In this document: piece by piece, positions 11,580 to 27,900 of the stretch
Position numbering within the stretch: the stretch's first letter is position 1
Layout of the letters: each line of letters starts with the position of its first letter
NCBI GenBank assembly: GCA_947034895.1
Contig: OX344762.1
Coordinates: forward strand, 19,758,760 to 19,822,759
DNA: 64,000 nucleotides
Direction of reading: 5' to 3'
DNA from: Rhytidiadelphus loreus
Taxonomy: Eukaryota; Streptophyta; Bryopsida; Hypnales; Hylocomiaceae
Made by a program: the position numbers and the translations under genes
The notes under the pieces: generated by a model
The model's database searches: none
Told to the model about the DNA's origin: nothing
Seen by the model: the letters and a program-made list of their open reading frames with translations, nothing else

Positions 11580-12807
11580 AACTGATTGCATCGTTTTTCA
11601 GCATTTTAACTAGTGTATTCTTGGAAGGTTTATTGAGCTGTTTCGGGATCACTTTGGGTCCCAGAGTCAGATCTGTTGTGATCGAACTTTTGTTATTATG
11701 TAAGAATTTCTTATGCAATTTTTAACTGCGAGGTTTTGCAGCGGTATGGATGGGAGAGAAGTCAACCTCGTGATTAATTTCTTATGCAATTATAAGATCA
11801 ATGGTGTAAGCATAACTTGACCATCACCTGACAATCCATCCACCATCTTTCCCTGCAGGTCCCTGTAATTTAAGCGAGGGGGTCAGTTCACCCCGACCAA
11901 ATGGAACCTTGATTCAACAGTTCTACGGTGTCGGGTGGGTCTTGATTCCCTTAATTCCTGGACCATGAGCTCACAGCTAGAACCACTTTTAGCTCAAGTC
12001 GTATGGTATTGTCAGGATGATGCGTTCGGGTTCTGCTCTGAGGAGGTGATGTGTTAGGAGCTGACATCGTAACTTGCATTGCAAAAAGATTTTAGAGCAC
12101 TAGTACAGTGACGATGGACTGTGTGGGCTTTACCAATATGTAGCAACATCCGACAGGCCAAGTACGAAGAAATAGTGAAAACAATAACAGCAGACATGTA
12201 AAAAAGGAAAAACGGCCAAGAGACCAAGAAGGCCAAGACAAGGCAGAGAAATAGTGTCCGTCCCTCCTGCACCTCCTGAAAGAGTTCAAACTTCACTCCG
12301 ACATGAACAAACTGCAGTGGCTGCTGACTGAGTAGTCATTGATTAGAATGGATAATAAGTGGTTTCATACAACTTACTTCCGAAAGGCTTCAAGAAGTGT
12401 AGCCGAACACATTTGAAGTTTATGAGTATTTATTCCCTAATAAAATTAAGTGGTAGTCATCCACCCATATGGTGGATCCCCACTGTAATACCACTCATCT
12501 GCTTTACTGAGAAGCAAAACCTATCCAGTTTTGGAAACTATTTTACTTTGCACATGGTCGCCCCCCTTAAGTCTAAACTCGGAGCACCTTTCTACGATAA
12601 TCGTTCCGTCTCCAGATTTTGTAAATATACCTCTCCACAAGTTCTACATAGAGATGACACTAGTACATAGGAAAGCACACCTTCAAAGTTCCGTTAACAT
12701 CATTCAGATTTTCAATATTAGGTTGCTTGACAAGGAGCCGTTGGAACTTGAAAAGCTTCTCGAGGTCAACCTCGAATCTGGAAGGCCTTGAAATTTTTTG
12801 GATCATG
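11580..12807. other. Intergenic region between convergent genes
   Basis: It lies between the 3' ends of the glycosyltransferase (+) and pirin (-) genes and should contain both 3' UTRs. 'atttcttatgcaatt' occurs twice, near 11706 and 11777. No further gene is supported. Confidence 0.4.
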
Positions 12808-14630
12808 TTAACCCAGAGCCATCTCAATCACAAGGAAATGCGCACCCACATTCTTGTCAGCCTTGAACTGCAGTGGTAGATCTTGAGCAGTTCCCGCTTT
12901 TATCTGCCCCCAAAAACCAAACATAAATACAAGGAGAGGAGGGAGACAATCGCAACCAAGAGTCACTTCCCTTTAGATAATGCAAAGCATGTTGCTGGAA
13001 TCCAATGCCGTCGTCTAGGATTCTGTACAAATAGGGAACCATTCGCGGGGAAACTATTTATAGTGTGAGTATTAGATGGATTGCGCTGAGCGTGAATTTC
13101 ATTTCGTTGAAAAATTAGGACTCTCAAATCATCAACCTCATACATACCTCCATAGCGTCCCGAGTGTCCAGATGCACGGAGTCACTCACAGACAGTTTAC
13201 CCTCAATGCAAACCACATAGGCTTGCCGTCTCTTGGCGAGTACGAAGCCTTGTTCCACACCTGGATCAGCCTCCGAAACATACATGTTGCAGTCTTGGTG
13301 GATGGGGATGACACCCTCGCCAAGATCCTTCTCACTCGCATATCTCTTGAAATCCGTCAAAACATGCTGAATTTTGTTGTGTCGGTCTGCTTTCCTGGCA
13401 ATCCAAGTCGCGGCAATGGTCTCATGAGGATGCACTTTGGGCGGAATAGATATATCTCAACAATCGCACAAAAAGGAAACTGGAAACTGGTACAAGCAAG
13501 AGTCTGGACTCACTGGAAAACGCGTGAACCGTAGTTGGGCTTGAGACCGTGTTTCTCAGGCTTGATCCAAATTTGTAAGAAGCGCAACCTGGACCGAAAC
13601 GTAGGTTATTGTCAAATTCATTCCATGACAAGCGATGGTAGAATGATACTGCGTACGTAATTTGCTTTTTTAACATCAAGAATTACATTAATTAGTACAA
13701 ACCCACCCACTAGAGGTATCCAAGAAAACCTAACTGCGGCAGGGTTTACATTAGAAGCTGGCACGACAATTCGCAAGGTTTAACGCAACTAGATTCTGCA
13801 AAGGACTTCGACTAGTAATTCTTGAACCCATCATCAAATTCAATAATATCAAATTCGTCGTGCAAGGAATCGGTCGCATACAAGTCATCGTTGTTGTTCA
13901 TCTCCGAATGTCGAATTCCTGTTCCAGCACTCATATATTGAACTGAGCCACGGCCCAAGGTCTCGGACGTTCCAATGCTGATTAACAACAGCAAGTTAGT
14001 CCCAATTGGCACACCAAGATCACCTGGAGGATTGAAGAGCGAGCAAAAAAATCTTGAGTGCATGCTTTGTGGCCAGAACTATGTTTTTCACCATATAACC
14101 TAGATGCACATATTCAAAATCCATCGTATTGGGATTTCTCACCTGTCTTTGTGAGTTAGTTTCCCATCCACAATATACGTGAAGATTTCCATGTCACGAT
14201 GGGCATGAGTACCGAATCCTGCCTTCGGCTGTCAACCAAAAAGCATTACAAAAAGTCACCTCATCTCTTGACATTCGCATCCTGGTAATCAGTGTTGAAA
14301 AAAAAGATCTGCATTCTTTACTATACCGGAGCTCTAACGGCCGTGCATACCTTGACGAGATCGTCATTCAAAACTCGCAGCACTCCAAACTCTTCGTTGC
14401 CTGGGTTGTAGTACTCTGCAAAGCTGCACAGACGAAGAACACAATCATCAAAGCAGTCCGCACTAAAACGATCAACTTGAAACGAATCAATAGATACATA
14501 AAATGAAACATACCCCACAAAAATCACATCTCAACCAATAATGGACCCTTACCTAAAATGAAAGCGGCTCTCCAGCCACCACGTCGGAGTGGAAACGTGC
14601 AAGCTCTTCGCTGGAATGTGCCTCATCGTC
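12808..14630 (-). CDS. Pirin family protein (YhaK-like bicupin), seven exons
   Basis: Exons on the minus strand: 14630-14553 (first ATG 14626-14624), 14423-14351, 14228-14143, 13977-13882, 13588-13514, 13394-13148 and 12903-12808 (stop TAA). All introns are GT-AG and the phases close to a 248-residue protein, the usual length of short pirins. Readable in order: [50 protein letters not shown] (cupin motif with the metal-binding His pair and Glu), [18 protein letters not shown] (further metal-binding His), [20 protein letters not shown], then a second cupin with [19 protein letters not shown] and a tail ending in IEM. Pirins are iron-binding cupins, some with quercetinase-like activity or regulatory roles; the substrate here is unknown. 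A transit-peptide exon upstream (14.9-15.2 kb) is possible but I cannot place it. The boundary between exons 4 and 5 is the least certain. Confidence 0.9.
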
Positions 14631-15399
14631 CTGCACAATTCACCGAAGACAATCCCCAGGGTTTGTTAACAATTAAGCACAATTCCAATTCCACCATAGC
14701 CAGTTGCTGCTTGTCAAGAATGGAGAAAGGATCAAAACCGCCATCTTACTGCGAAGGATGCAGGACGACAGAGTAATTCTCCGCAATGTGAGGGACCTTA
14801 TTCTTGGAGAGGTAGAGCATGAGGCAAGGGTACAACACACACAGCACGAGAAGGAGAAAGTAATAAGGACTCTTAATCACGGGGAGTAAGAATGCACACA
14901 TTGTTGATTGAGTTTGCTGAACCCACGCGTCGAATTCACACAAGTATACAGCTGCAAATCGGTGGACTGACTTCCCAAACCCCTGGAGGAAGAAGTGGGT
15001 TCTGATGGGGTTTTAATGAAATTCAGTTGAGAAGAAAGAGAGTTACTGGGAGGTTTTATAGTGGAGAGAGGCGGCACACCATGAGGGGTATCAATCTGGC
15101 AGCCTTGGTCGTGTGCAGTGGGAGTTTCCGGACGACTGGGAATCGAGGAGCGGAGAGACGGGCGTGTCGTATTGTGTGTTCTTTGTTGTGTACTCTTTAC
15201 TGTTTTAGTCTGGTGGCGCGGTGGAGGAGGAAGGTGCAACGCGACTTTCGCAACGGATGGGCTGCCTGACGCAGCGCGAAGTCGAGCATGACGACCGCAG
15301 CGCTAGGAAAGGTCGGCGTCGTGTCACGAGCAATCGAGGTAGGATCCTTGAGGTAGAGCCGAAGTTTGTACCCTAAAACCAATCTAGAAAATATGTAGA

Positions 15400-17519
<2,120 letters not shown>

Positions 17520-18019
17520 GGGAGGTCACTTTGTGAAAAGTAGAAAACCACGTGAGTTAAACTATAGGGTGCATTTTATTCATTGGAGGAAAAATTTATA
17601 AATGATTTGGATCTACTTTAGTATAGGTTTAATTCTTAAAACATCATTATATATAAAATAGGGTATTGAAAAATCTCTTGATTTAAAAAAAAAGATAGAT
17701 ATAAATTAGTGTGAATAAAATCAAAGAAGAGAATAAATTAATTTTATGATGAGTATAATCCTTGGTCCTTCTAATAGAAAAATGAAAAAGAACACATTTT
17801 TTAACCATTTAACGCTTTGGATATTGTAGCTAGATGCATTGGATTTTAGGCACTTCTCTACCAAGATTAATACCAAACAAATAAAATGGATTAAAGCAGA
17901 AATTAACTATACAATTGTATTTTCAATTGGAGTGGAGGTATTTTGTCAAAATTAGAAAATCATTAAATGGTAGAATTGGAAGATCATATTGTGTATTTGA
18001 ATTGGATTAGGCACATTCA

Positions 18020-18640
18020 AAAATGAGATTTTTTAAGATGTGTACCTTTAAAGTTAAATAGAATTTTGGTTAAAATTCAAAAACAGAAGTAAAGAGATTT
18101 ATCAGTTTTTGATATCATCACCTCTCTATTGCAACATTTATATCAAGAATAATACTCACATATAATTATTGTGAAGTTTATGAGTAAGAATGACTTTTGA
18201 GTTAAATAGAATTTTGGTTCAATTTTCAAAAATAAAAGTAAAGTGACAAGTAAAGAGATTAAGCAATGTTGCATTTTTTTATATCAAGAACAAATTCACA
18301 CATAATTATTGTGAAGTTTATGAGTGAGAGTGATGTTTGAGTTAAATAGAATGGTAGTTAATTTTTAAAAATAAAGCTAAAGTGATTTAGCAATGTCCAA
18401 TGTCATTACCTCTCTCTTACCACCTTTCAAATCAAGAGTACATTCACATATCATTATTGTAAAGTTTATGAATGAGAGTGACTTTTGAATTAAATAGAAA
18501 TTTGGTCAAATTTTTAAAAATAAAAGTAAAGAGATTTAGCAATGTTCGATGTATCACTTCTCTATTGCAACCTTTTATATCAAAAATGCACTCTCACACA
18601 TAATTATTGTGAAGTTTATGAGTGAAAGTGACTTAGTCAT
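18020..18640. repeat. Tandem repeat, about 145-bp unit, four copies
   Basis: The phrase 'attattgtgaagtttatgag' recurs near 18164, 18304, 18452 (slightly changed) and 18602, spaced about 140, 148 and 150. Each copy also holds 'gttaaatagaa..ttggt', 'aaaaataaaagtaaag' and 'agatttagcaatg'. AT-rich and non-coding. Confidence 0.8.
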
Positions 18641-21570
18641 ATACAATTTAGGACAAAATTTTATATGTTGAAAATTGAAAAGAGTTGGTACATAGATAAA
18701 GATTAGAACTAGTACATTGCTAGAACATGAACATCCAAACACAATTCAAACAAGCAAATCAAGATAACAAACTTTCAAATTAAAAGTAGTATAGTATAGT
18801 ATAGTATAGTAAGTTAGTTGTATTTGTAAGTATTTATTGTGTTTTCAAATATGTGCATCATTTTTGTGTTTTGTTCACAAGTAATTTGATGGTTAGAGAA
18901 CTCTAAATTGATTTTTTTCTTCTAATAGTTGTATATTATGAATGGCATAATTTAAATTTAAAAACATGAGTTCCAATTCTTCACACATTTTATGTTATTT
19001 TCATTTTGGACACTAGAGTGATCACAATGTGGTTGCTTGACCATGAAAGGGTCAATACAATATATGGATGAGAATACCCCCCCAACACCACCAGAGCCAA
19101 AAAATAGTCAATGGACAATTCAATAGTCTATGCACTTCTTAGCAATTGGATGGTTTTCATTCAAATTTTTCTTCAAGCTTCCTTGAGTGTGTGCACAATA
19201 GATGGTGGTAGAAATTTTCTAATTGAAGTGATATTAAACTTTTTATACAATAAGATGTGTTAAAAAGATGCTTTCTTAATGTATTTTGTTACCTTCCAAC
19301 TCCTTATTTGGGATCTCAAATTTAGCCATAAAAATGGTCTTTTTTGAATTTGAACTCAACTAATGAAATGAAGATTACTAGGTCTAGTTTCTGCTCCAAT
19401 TTGAAATTTTGAAAAAAATCCTAAAACTGATTATTTTATTGCAATGTGAAGTTTATGAACATAACCATAGTTTACTAATTTTCTAATTATAGAATGACAC
19501 GGAAATTTGGTTAACATCATGATGTTCTACATTATAATGTATGCCTATGACAAAAATTTCCCTTAGTCATAATGCATTTTGATTTTTGCATGTACCTAAT
19601 TTGAAATTATGAAATTTGTTACTATGAATCTTAAAACGAGAATTCTCATCACATTATTATCTAATTGACATTTCATATTACACATTGTCAATTGATTTAT
19701 ATATGACGAGATGTAAAAAAAGATTTGATTGTTGACATATTTATTATTAAAAGTTCCTACTCTAATTGCCTTCAAGTTATGTGAAATGTTGTAGAAAGTT
19801 GACAACTTGTTATAAATTGGAGTGTTTATAAATTCATAGTAACAAATTTCATAATTTCGGGGCCTATAAAACGTAAGATAATGACCTTGATACGCCAACA
19901 TCTTCATATTAAATATTTTAGTGAGTGTAAATGTGTAATATGAAATGTCAATTAGATAATAATGTAATGAGAATTCCAACAATAGGAAACAATTGATCAA
20001 AAGTGAAGTCTATAAATAAATGTGAAAAAAAAGAATTTATTAAAAGAGTGAAAATTATATCAAAGATGTGCATTTCAAGGGTCAAACACTATCTTCAAGC
20101 TAGGCTTATATTTTCATGTGCTACGCTTTCATTGGCCAAATCCTCCCAACCTATTGACTTTTTTGTTGAAGCATCCAATCACCTACGGAATTTGGATTTA
20201 AAAAAAACCCCACAATAGCTTATTATGTAAATATAACCACATGCAAAGATGGCCAACTTGATTCTTCAAAGGATCACCTCAAGTGCATCTTCCTCTAAAT
20301 ATTTTTAATAATAGAAAAAACACTTAAAAAACCAAAGTGACCACATTCTGGTTGTTCAGGAAGTTAAGGGTTAAATGGTTAATCAATTATTGTTTGTTTC
20401 ATGTTGCTTTTGAGTTTGATCCTAATTTTTTTATGTACATTGCATGTTTTTACACCAAACATTCATCCTAAAAATTTTCATTGTCAAACAAAACAAAATT
20501 CCTAAAGCTTATAAGTACTATAGCGTGTCAAAAATTAAGCTAGATTTTCATTTATAATTACCTATAGGGTACTTAAAATTAAGCATAAGTAGCTTTTTTC
20601 TATCAAAAGGGTCCCTTAAAATCATAATTACTAGGTAAATAGCCCCCAAACAAATACCTTGTTAACGCACATGGTTACAAAACATAAAGGAAAGTCACTT
20701 CTCCAATATATATATATATATATGCATACATTCATATTTTTACACATACAAATATCTATATCTATATACATATACATATTTGTTTATGTTCAACTAGACC
20801 ACCTTCATGTTGTTGGATTTTTTTAATTATAATATTTTGTAATCCCCACAACGAATTTATTTTTTGAAATGGGATGGTTGGTGTTTTTAAGGCCATAGCA
20901 TGTATTTCAACAATCCATAAAGTGCATTTCAAAAGTCATAGTCATTGGCATACTATTGCATGATGTGACACTTTATGACAAACAAACAAATTTGGCATCA
21001 TGTGAATAGATACAATATTTGAGTGGATAGTCACTCAATGTGCCAAAGTCTCAATCAACAAACTTGAAGCTAAGTACCCTTGTCTAATTTTTATATATTA
21101 TTTTTCTAAATCCAAAGTTTCAAATTTTAGTATCAACTTAGGTTGTCATCAAAACATATGGGATAATTAACACTAAATCAATAGTCATATCTATATTTGT
21201 ATTCATATGTATGCTTGTCCATATTTGTATGAATATAAATATTCCTATGTATCCATATCTATCCATGTATCCATATTTGTATCCACATTTGCATCACACT
21301 TACCTAGATAGATCCTTTATTCTCATTTTATTTCTCCCAATTAGCCCTTAGCTTCTTAGTAGCTTTGTGGATTTTTTTCTCATGGGATAGTCAGTCAAGT
21401 CTGACAAATAAAGAAACACTCTAGATAATTCCAAAGAATACATATTAGTATCGAACCCAATAGTGCTAGTATGTGAGCCTAGAAATGTGAGCCTATTAGC
21501 CTTGAACCTAGGCACATATGTACTCTACAACTATTGGAGATGCCTATTACATACATACTTATAATGTAAA
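18641..21570. other. AT-rich intergenic stretch with short microsatellites
   Basis: Contains an AGTAT pentanucleotide run near 18787-18811 and a short TA run at 20706-20722. No gene is supported. Confidence 0.45.
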
Positions 21571-21830
21571 CACCCTATAATTATAAAAAGTACCTATAAT
21601 ATAGGTGCCTATAACAGAGACACCTATAATATAAACATTCTATAACCATGAAAGGTGATTATAACATGGGTACCTACAATATAGACACCTTTAATGTAGG
21701 TGCCTATAACATAGACACCTATAATATAAATATCCTATAACCATGGAAGGTGTTTATAACATAGACACCTATAATATAAACATCCTATAACTATAAAAGG
21801 TGCCTACAACATAGGAGCCTAGGCTCCTAT
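21571..21830. repeat. Imperfect tandem minisatellite
   Basis: Repeats of 'gacacctataatataaa', 'atcctataaccatg' and 'aaggtg(c)ctataacata' follow each other in a higher-order pattern across about 260 bases. Non-coding. Confidence 0.7.
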
Positions 21831-22637
21831 GCTCACGGGCTTAAGATCTTAGGCTCACATAATAGCAACCATGCCTACAATTGCGAGGATTTTTTTTTTA
21901 AGAAAACAATAAAAACTCATCAAAATGTGCTACTTTTTGTCTTTTGGGTCTATTTGTATAGAAGTGCCTTTAGATTCTAGAAGCTTGAAGTAGACCACTT
22001 TTGCAAGCACTTTACTAGGCTTGCACCTAGCAAAGTGTATTCCATTGATTAATTTTTACACTTATGTATAGGACGAAATACACAATATAAAACTAAAATT
22101 GGACTTAAAGGATATCTCTACGACATTGCCTATTGTGGCATCCTTGATCCACTACCTTTCATTTTTTAAAGTGTTATAAGGTCTCCTATATGATGCCAAT
22201 TTGCTTGGCATTTGTTGACATGATAAACCAATAAGAACCAAACTGATTTGGCATTAGATTTTTAAGAAATAAAAATGGTATTGATTGTTGTTAGTTTGTT
22301 ATATTGAATCTTAGTACAATTTAGACTAGTGTGTCATTGCCACAATATAAATAATAAAATAAAAATATATGTTATTTTTTTATCCTTTAATTCATAAAAA
22401 TTTCAAAATTCAATATGTTTTCCATTCATTTGTAGATTCAAACGCCACAAAACAAAGTTTGTGCACCCATTCTTACAGAGCACTTTCCGACGGTACAAAG
22501 AACGCAATTGGGTGATACATGGTCTAGGAGATCTCATTGCACTAAACCAACAAACCAATAGTGTAACTTAAGGTATGGATGGTTTAGATGAACATCAAAA
22601 TTTGCTAGCGCCCTTGCAATTCAAAATAGATGGGCAT

Positions 22638-22895
22638 CATAAGGGGAGATTTGAGACCTCTAGAAGATTGTTTCGGGGTTATTTCCATTGCTATGAACCA
22701 TTATAGTGCTAGTAGACTATTAAATAATTTTAAATTAAAAAAATTAATTAAAAAAATTATTAATGTATTAATTAAATATTATTATCTAACGCGGGAGTCT
22801 CTTGACCACTTCAAACTACTAATTTGGCATTGTTTCCATGTTCCTTACAATGTGAGAATTCACAGTCTTTTAGAGGCTTCAAATATCCCCTAATG
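22638..22895. mobile_element. MITE-like element, CATTAG inverted-repeat family, copy 2
   Basis: Left end CATAAGGGGAGATTTGAGAC; right end reversed CATTAGGGGATATTTGAAGC, followed inward by an 'aagactgtgaattc' motif that is also found, reversed, in the 58932-59215 copy. An 87-codon frame across it is a chance frame. Confidence 0.65.
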
Positions 22896-23866
22896 CTTCA
22901 TCATGGAGGTGTACAACAAAGAATATTCAACCCCACCCGCTTGTGCAATACTTCCCTTTAGTTTATCACATTTGTCACTGATGTAATCTGGGTCACTTGC
23001 AAAACTTCATGAGCTTTGCCATCCATCACAAATTGTTTTGCAATAGTAGCTAGCACTTGTATTTAGGGCCAAAAAACATTTTGCAATTTCAAAGATAGAG
23101 GGATGGGTAATTGTAAGAAACACTTGCTAATTTGTTGTGTTTGCTACAATACTCTTGATTTTTTTCAAGAATACTTTAAAAAGTAAAAGAACTGAAAAAG
23201 TGGAAAGTCTCAAAAAATAGGGACTTTGGCATTTAAATATTTTTATCTTTGGCCTTTTTAGAAGGCATCTAAAAGTAATTTAGATTTTATTTCAAACATA
23301 AATAATCTATAATTATGAGTATATCCTTTACTTGAGTATATTCAATGGGAGATTCACTATCTATTTAATCGTTTAAAGACATGTCTCTAAAGGTCTGGAC
23401 ATTATTGTTCAATTCAAGTCTAATTCAAATCAATGATTTGGGTTCCAGTTCTAAATTGAATTGGAATTGAAATTTGAATTGGAACTATCATTAGGTTTTC
23501 AAAGCATAATCCAAAAATGAAAAATATCCTTTAAAATTTCTATCAGCAAGAAATTTAAAATTCTTAATATCAATCTAATCAAATTTCACTTCAATTTAAA
23601 TTTAAATATTTTAATTTTAGTTCCAAATTTTAATTTTGATCCTATACAATAAACACAACAAAGTTTGTTGTTTACAATATTAATTATAGCACCATGATTG
23701 TGTTGCAAAGAAGAGATATCGATTTTTCTTAAATTACTTATCTTTTGCAAAAAAAAATATTTCAAGAAGAGACATTGTAAACACAAACATACAAACATAA
23801 CCAAATCATTTTTTAAACTTTTTACTGAAATATGGAATAAAAATATGGAAAAAATGAATTTGTTAC
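22896..23866. other. AT-rich intergenic stretch
   Basis: No gene is supported. The minus-strand frame at 23586-23921 is low-complexity F/K/L/I sequence and is not credible. Confidence 0.4.
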
Positions 23867-24045
23867 CATAGAATGATGATTTTTTTAATTTTAAAATGAT
23901 ACTATAAAAAAAATGCACCATTTGTAACCATAGAGTGATGATTTTTTAATTTTAAAATGATACTATAAAAAAATATGCACCATTTGTAACCATAGAGTGA
24001 TGATTTTTTAATTTTAAAATGATACTATAAAAAAATATGTGACCA
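23867..24045. repeat. Tandem repeat, about 62-bp unit, three copies
   Basis: Three nearly identical units run head to tail, each with 'gatgattttttaattttaaa', 'atgatactataaaaaaa', 'tgcaccatttgtaaccatag'. The near identity points to recent expansion. Confidence 0.9.
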
Positions 24046-24959
24046 TTATGTTCTGCAATATGTAATATAAACCTATACAAAGATTTTCAAAAAAATTGAG
24101 CATATATTTCATTTGATACAAATTGTTTCACTTTTTATTTAGAAGTTCATAGTAATTTCAAAAAAAATTCCCCAAAATGTGAAATTTTACAATCAGTAGA
24201 AGATGTGTAATCACATCTCTCGAAAATAAATACAAAAATCACATTCATAGATACTTGCAAAATGAAGTTTGAAAAAATAATTTTTAAGCACGTCCTAAGT
24301 TTGAGGGTTAAAAGTCTTTACACTTTAGTTGATATAGAAGTTAACAACTATGAATTCATTCTCTTGAACTTTGGAAGTGTTTGTAGACTCATAGTAGGCA
24401 TTGAACTCTATATTTGTCTACATAAAACCCCAAGATCTTGAACCCTATGGTTGCAAAGTGGACTCTCATATTTTTTCGAATTCCAATTCCAATCCAAACT
24501 TTTATGGCCTTTGTTTTGGAAATTAATTGAACCCGAAAGGTTTCATTGTTTCCCTCAAAAAAATTTCAACACCTTCGATTAAAAGATCCCATATTTGCTG
24601 CAAAGTAGACCCTTTCACGGACTCTTCAAATATAAAAAGAGCCCGAAATATGCTTATCTTTTCCTTGTGGACTTTCTTTTGGTATTGACCGGCGTTGCTT
24701 TGTCTTGAAGGAATCAAACGCAGGGGTTCTCTGAGTTATGACCCTCAGTATGCAAAGTTAGAGGGCCTGCAAACAGATCATGCAAGCCTAATGTTTGAGC
24801 ATGTCGAGAAGAACATGATCAAGGAAGAGAACATAAAGCATGGACGAAAGGAGGCGTCAATGCCTCCAAATTTCTTTCTAACAACTCCACAAAAGTTCCA
24901 GCACAAAAATCGGTGGTTCTACAATTGCAGCGATGGCGAGAGTCTGGACAAGCATCCCA

Positions 24960-27900
24960 TTATTCGCCAAATAAATCCTCCTCGTCACTATCACCAAACA
25001 ATGACTTCTTCAGTACTCTAGATCTATTTGCATCTTTCCTGTCCGGAAACGAAAAGGCTGTTTGTTGGGTTGTAGTAGCATCATCTCTTTCTACAAGTCC
25101 CGAGCTACCTTCACCTACTACTTCGGATTCACTTGGAGACTCCATAGACAAATCACCAAAGTCATCAAAGAGACCCTTTCGAACCATACTGCTACTACCA
25201 GAGGTCAAGGGTCCAGTCAGTGGCGAACTTTGGATTTCTCCAATTTTGTTAGCAGCCCCGTTTTCTGGTGTCACTGTCCCTTCTTTGGACAAGAAGTCGC
25301 TCATTTCGTCCAAATCATCGTCATCAAATAGTCCACCTTGAAATGAGATCGGTCCCGATGTTCTTTTTGAAGCTGGTAACCCCTTCTGCAACTTGGAAAT
25401 CGTCTCCACCTTGCTCTTGCCCTTGCTCGCGAACCCTCGGTTGTCCTTGAGGTTTAGCTTCAACGGTGAAGACCTCCTTGCACTAAAAGATTTTTCTGCA
25501 GGTACTGACGCTATACTCTCATCTGGCTTCTGCGGGGCTTCCTTACCTTCCTCCGGGACTTCATTCCTTTGTGACCTCAGTTGGCGAGCTTGAAATGCGG
25601 ATTGTAATCCTTGAAACAGACCATCAGGAAGCGTTGGCATTGGAAGGTCGTCAGGAACTGCAGAAGGCCGATACTCTGCAGCAGGTTGTGGTTTGCTTTC
25701 TTCAGGACGTAGGTTCAGTGAGAGGCTAGGCGCAGTGGTATTATTCTGGGTTTTAGCAGTACTCGTTATGCCTTGAGGAGGAGAGTCACTCCTTGAACTT
25801 ATCCCAGGAGATGGCTCTGGATCATCAGGAAACCCATCCAATGGACTTGGAGTAGAGATAGGTGAGGAAATCGATGGGCTCTGCGGACCCATTGAACCGG
25901 CTACATGCGCAAAGTTATTCCTGCTGAATGCAGGTGACATCTGCAAACAAAATGATCACCAGGTTAAACCACCTCTTCTCTGCTAATCTGCAGAATAACT
26001 CAATTTAACCCCTAAATGCCTAGCATGTCCTATCCATCTTCTTTAGACATTGTAGTTTTCTATTTGGAGGGTTCTGGCATATGCACCTCGTGTTTCTAAA
26101 GTCAAGTTGGCCTTGCATTCGTACAATTAGGAGCTCCACTACATGCTTTCCCAGACATTAAGTAATCCAAATGTTCACGTACGTCTACGTATTCTCATGT
26201 TTAAACATTACTAAGTAAAGAAAAACTCGAGACTTGAAACAAATTATCTAAGAAACTTATTGCAATTTTATCAGGAACCTGCCAACATTTATTTTGAAGG
26301 TCAATCGTATACATAATGTTTAATCATCAGTTTCCAAAACAGTTCAATGCGTACATTCCAGAACATCAAAGTATTGTCCAAAATTGGTAGACATTTTGGG
26401 GATAAACAATTCATTCCTGGAGCGGCAGTAAAAATAAGACAAAGCACTAGATTGAATTGCGGTGGAGAGTCCATACGGGAATTGGAGGAGGTTGCAATAA
26501 CAGTGTCTTTTTCAGTTCCTCTAGGGCCTCGGAAGCTAATTCTTGATTATGATATCGCATGTTGTGCTCCACAGGTGTCTGTCCATGCTTTGTTGATAAG
26601 TCACTATCCAACTTAATCTCTTCTGGACTGGATCTTGTCCTGCCAACAAACTTCACACTGTCCAGTTTAAGCGGAATCTCATGTGCATTACTCCATAAAC
26701 GAAAAAAATACGAGATATGATGGAACGATTCCATCACGGTACAAATTAAAAGACGGTCCACGGAAGGAAATAATACACACTACTCATTGAAACTTTGCAT
26801 TAACCTTCGCAAAGCCACAAAAACTCCCAAGTGCTGTACGCTACAAGTTCATATTTAGAAATCGGGATTACAACGTTCAGTAATGGGAAAAAACCCTCAG
26901 TTTCAAGTTTATAATTACAAAGTCGCTGACGAAAACCTAGACAATATCTAAACAAAGCAAAAGTCAAACAAGGTATGAAACGAACACTAGCTCAAGATTC
27001 CATCGCTAGAGAAGACACCAACAAGAGTAGTATATACCTGGGAGTATTGCTGTCGGTATCGTGTGCAGCAAATGTTAAAGCATTGTCCACGTAGCTATGC
27101 TGCTCATGTGCATTCTCCAGATTTGGAATCATCCCTCCATCTAAGACAAGCCATATCAAAAGAATAATCTTGCATATAAAGCTTCAACTTTCAAGTACGA
27201 AACTTAACAGAGATTAAGATTACGATACGGATATGAGGATCGAGGCTACGTGACATTGTGCGATGCCGGTCACCATGTATAATCACATAACCGTGGCTAG
27301 GGGAAGTCGATCTTACACACGAAGCCAAATTCAATTTCAGAATCTGTACTATATGTGATTGCATTCTTGCAATTCGAATCAAACGAATGATTAAGTTGTA
27401 AGAAGGAATTAAGAGGCTTACTAATTGCTCACAAGGACGACCTACAATGGAATAAAACGATCCTTGTGACCTACGAAACCAAAACAAGGCAACACAAGCC
27501 ATATTTCTCCTAAACACCATTTCAAAATATTGAGCCAAAAGCAACTTCGCGAAAAGCACAATTCGAAGAGGGTATTAGGCGACATACATGGGAATGATGG
27601 ACCACGAAGAGCAGCCTCCAACATCGCTTTAAAATCCAGAGCAGCAGAGACTGCGGGCTCCAAGACACCTCCCTAAATATCAGAGCATGACTGCTGTCAA
27701 CGTATGCTTATGGGAAAACTAAAACAGAAAACTTCAGATTCACCTCTTGCAACTCCTAGTACATTTGGCTCTGAAACTACCTCATGGCCTGATGTCTCGC
27801 TTTCAGTGGCAAACCACTCTCCTTCTAACCAAGTGCGTCCACCCACCATTTCTGCAGCCATTCTAGCTTCGTCTCTATCGGTGTCACTACCACTTTCAAC

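Noticed and set aside
14877..15239. 120-codon Ser/Pro-rich minus-strand frame as a transit-peptide exon of the pirin gene
   Set aside because: The position is plausible, but no donor site joins it in phase to the exon at 14630-14553 with confidence.
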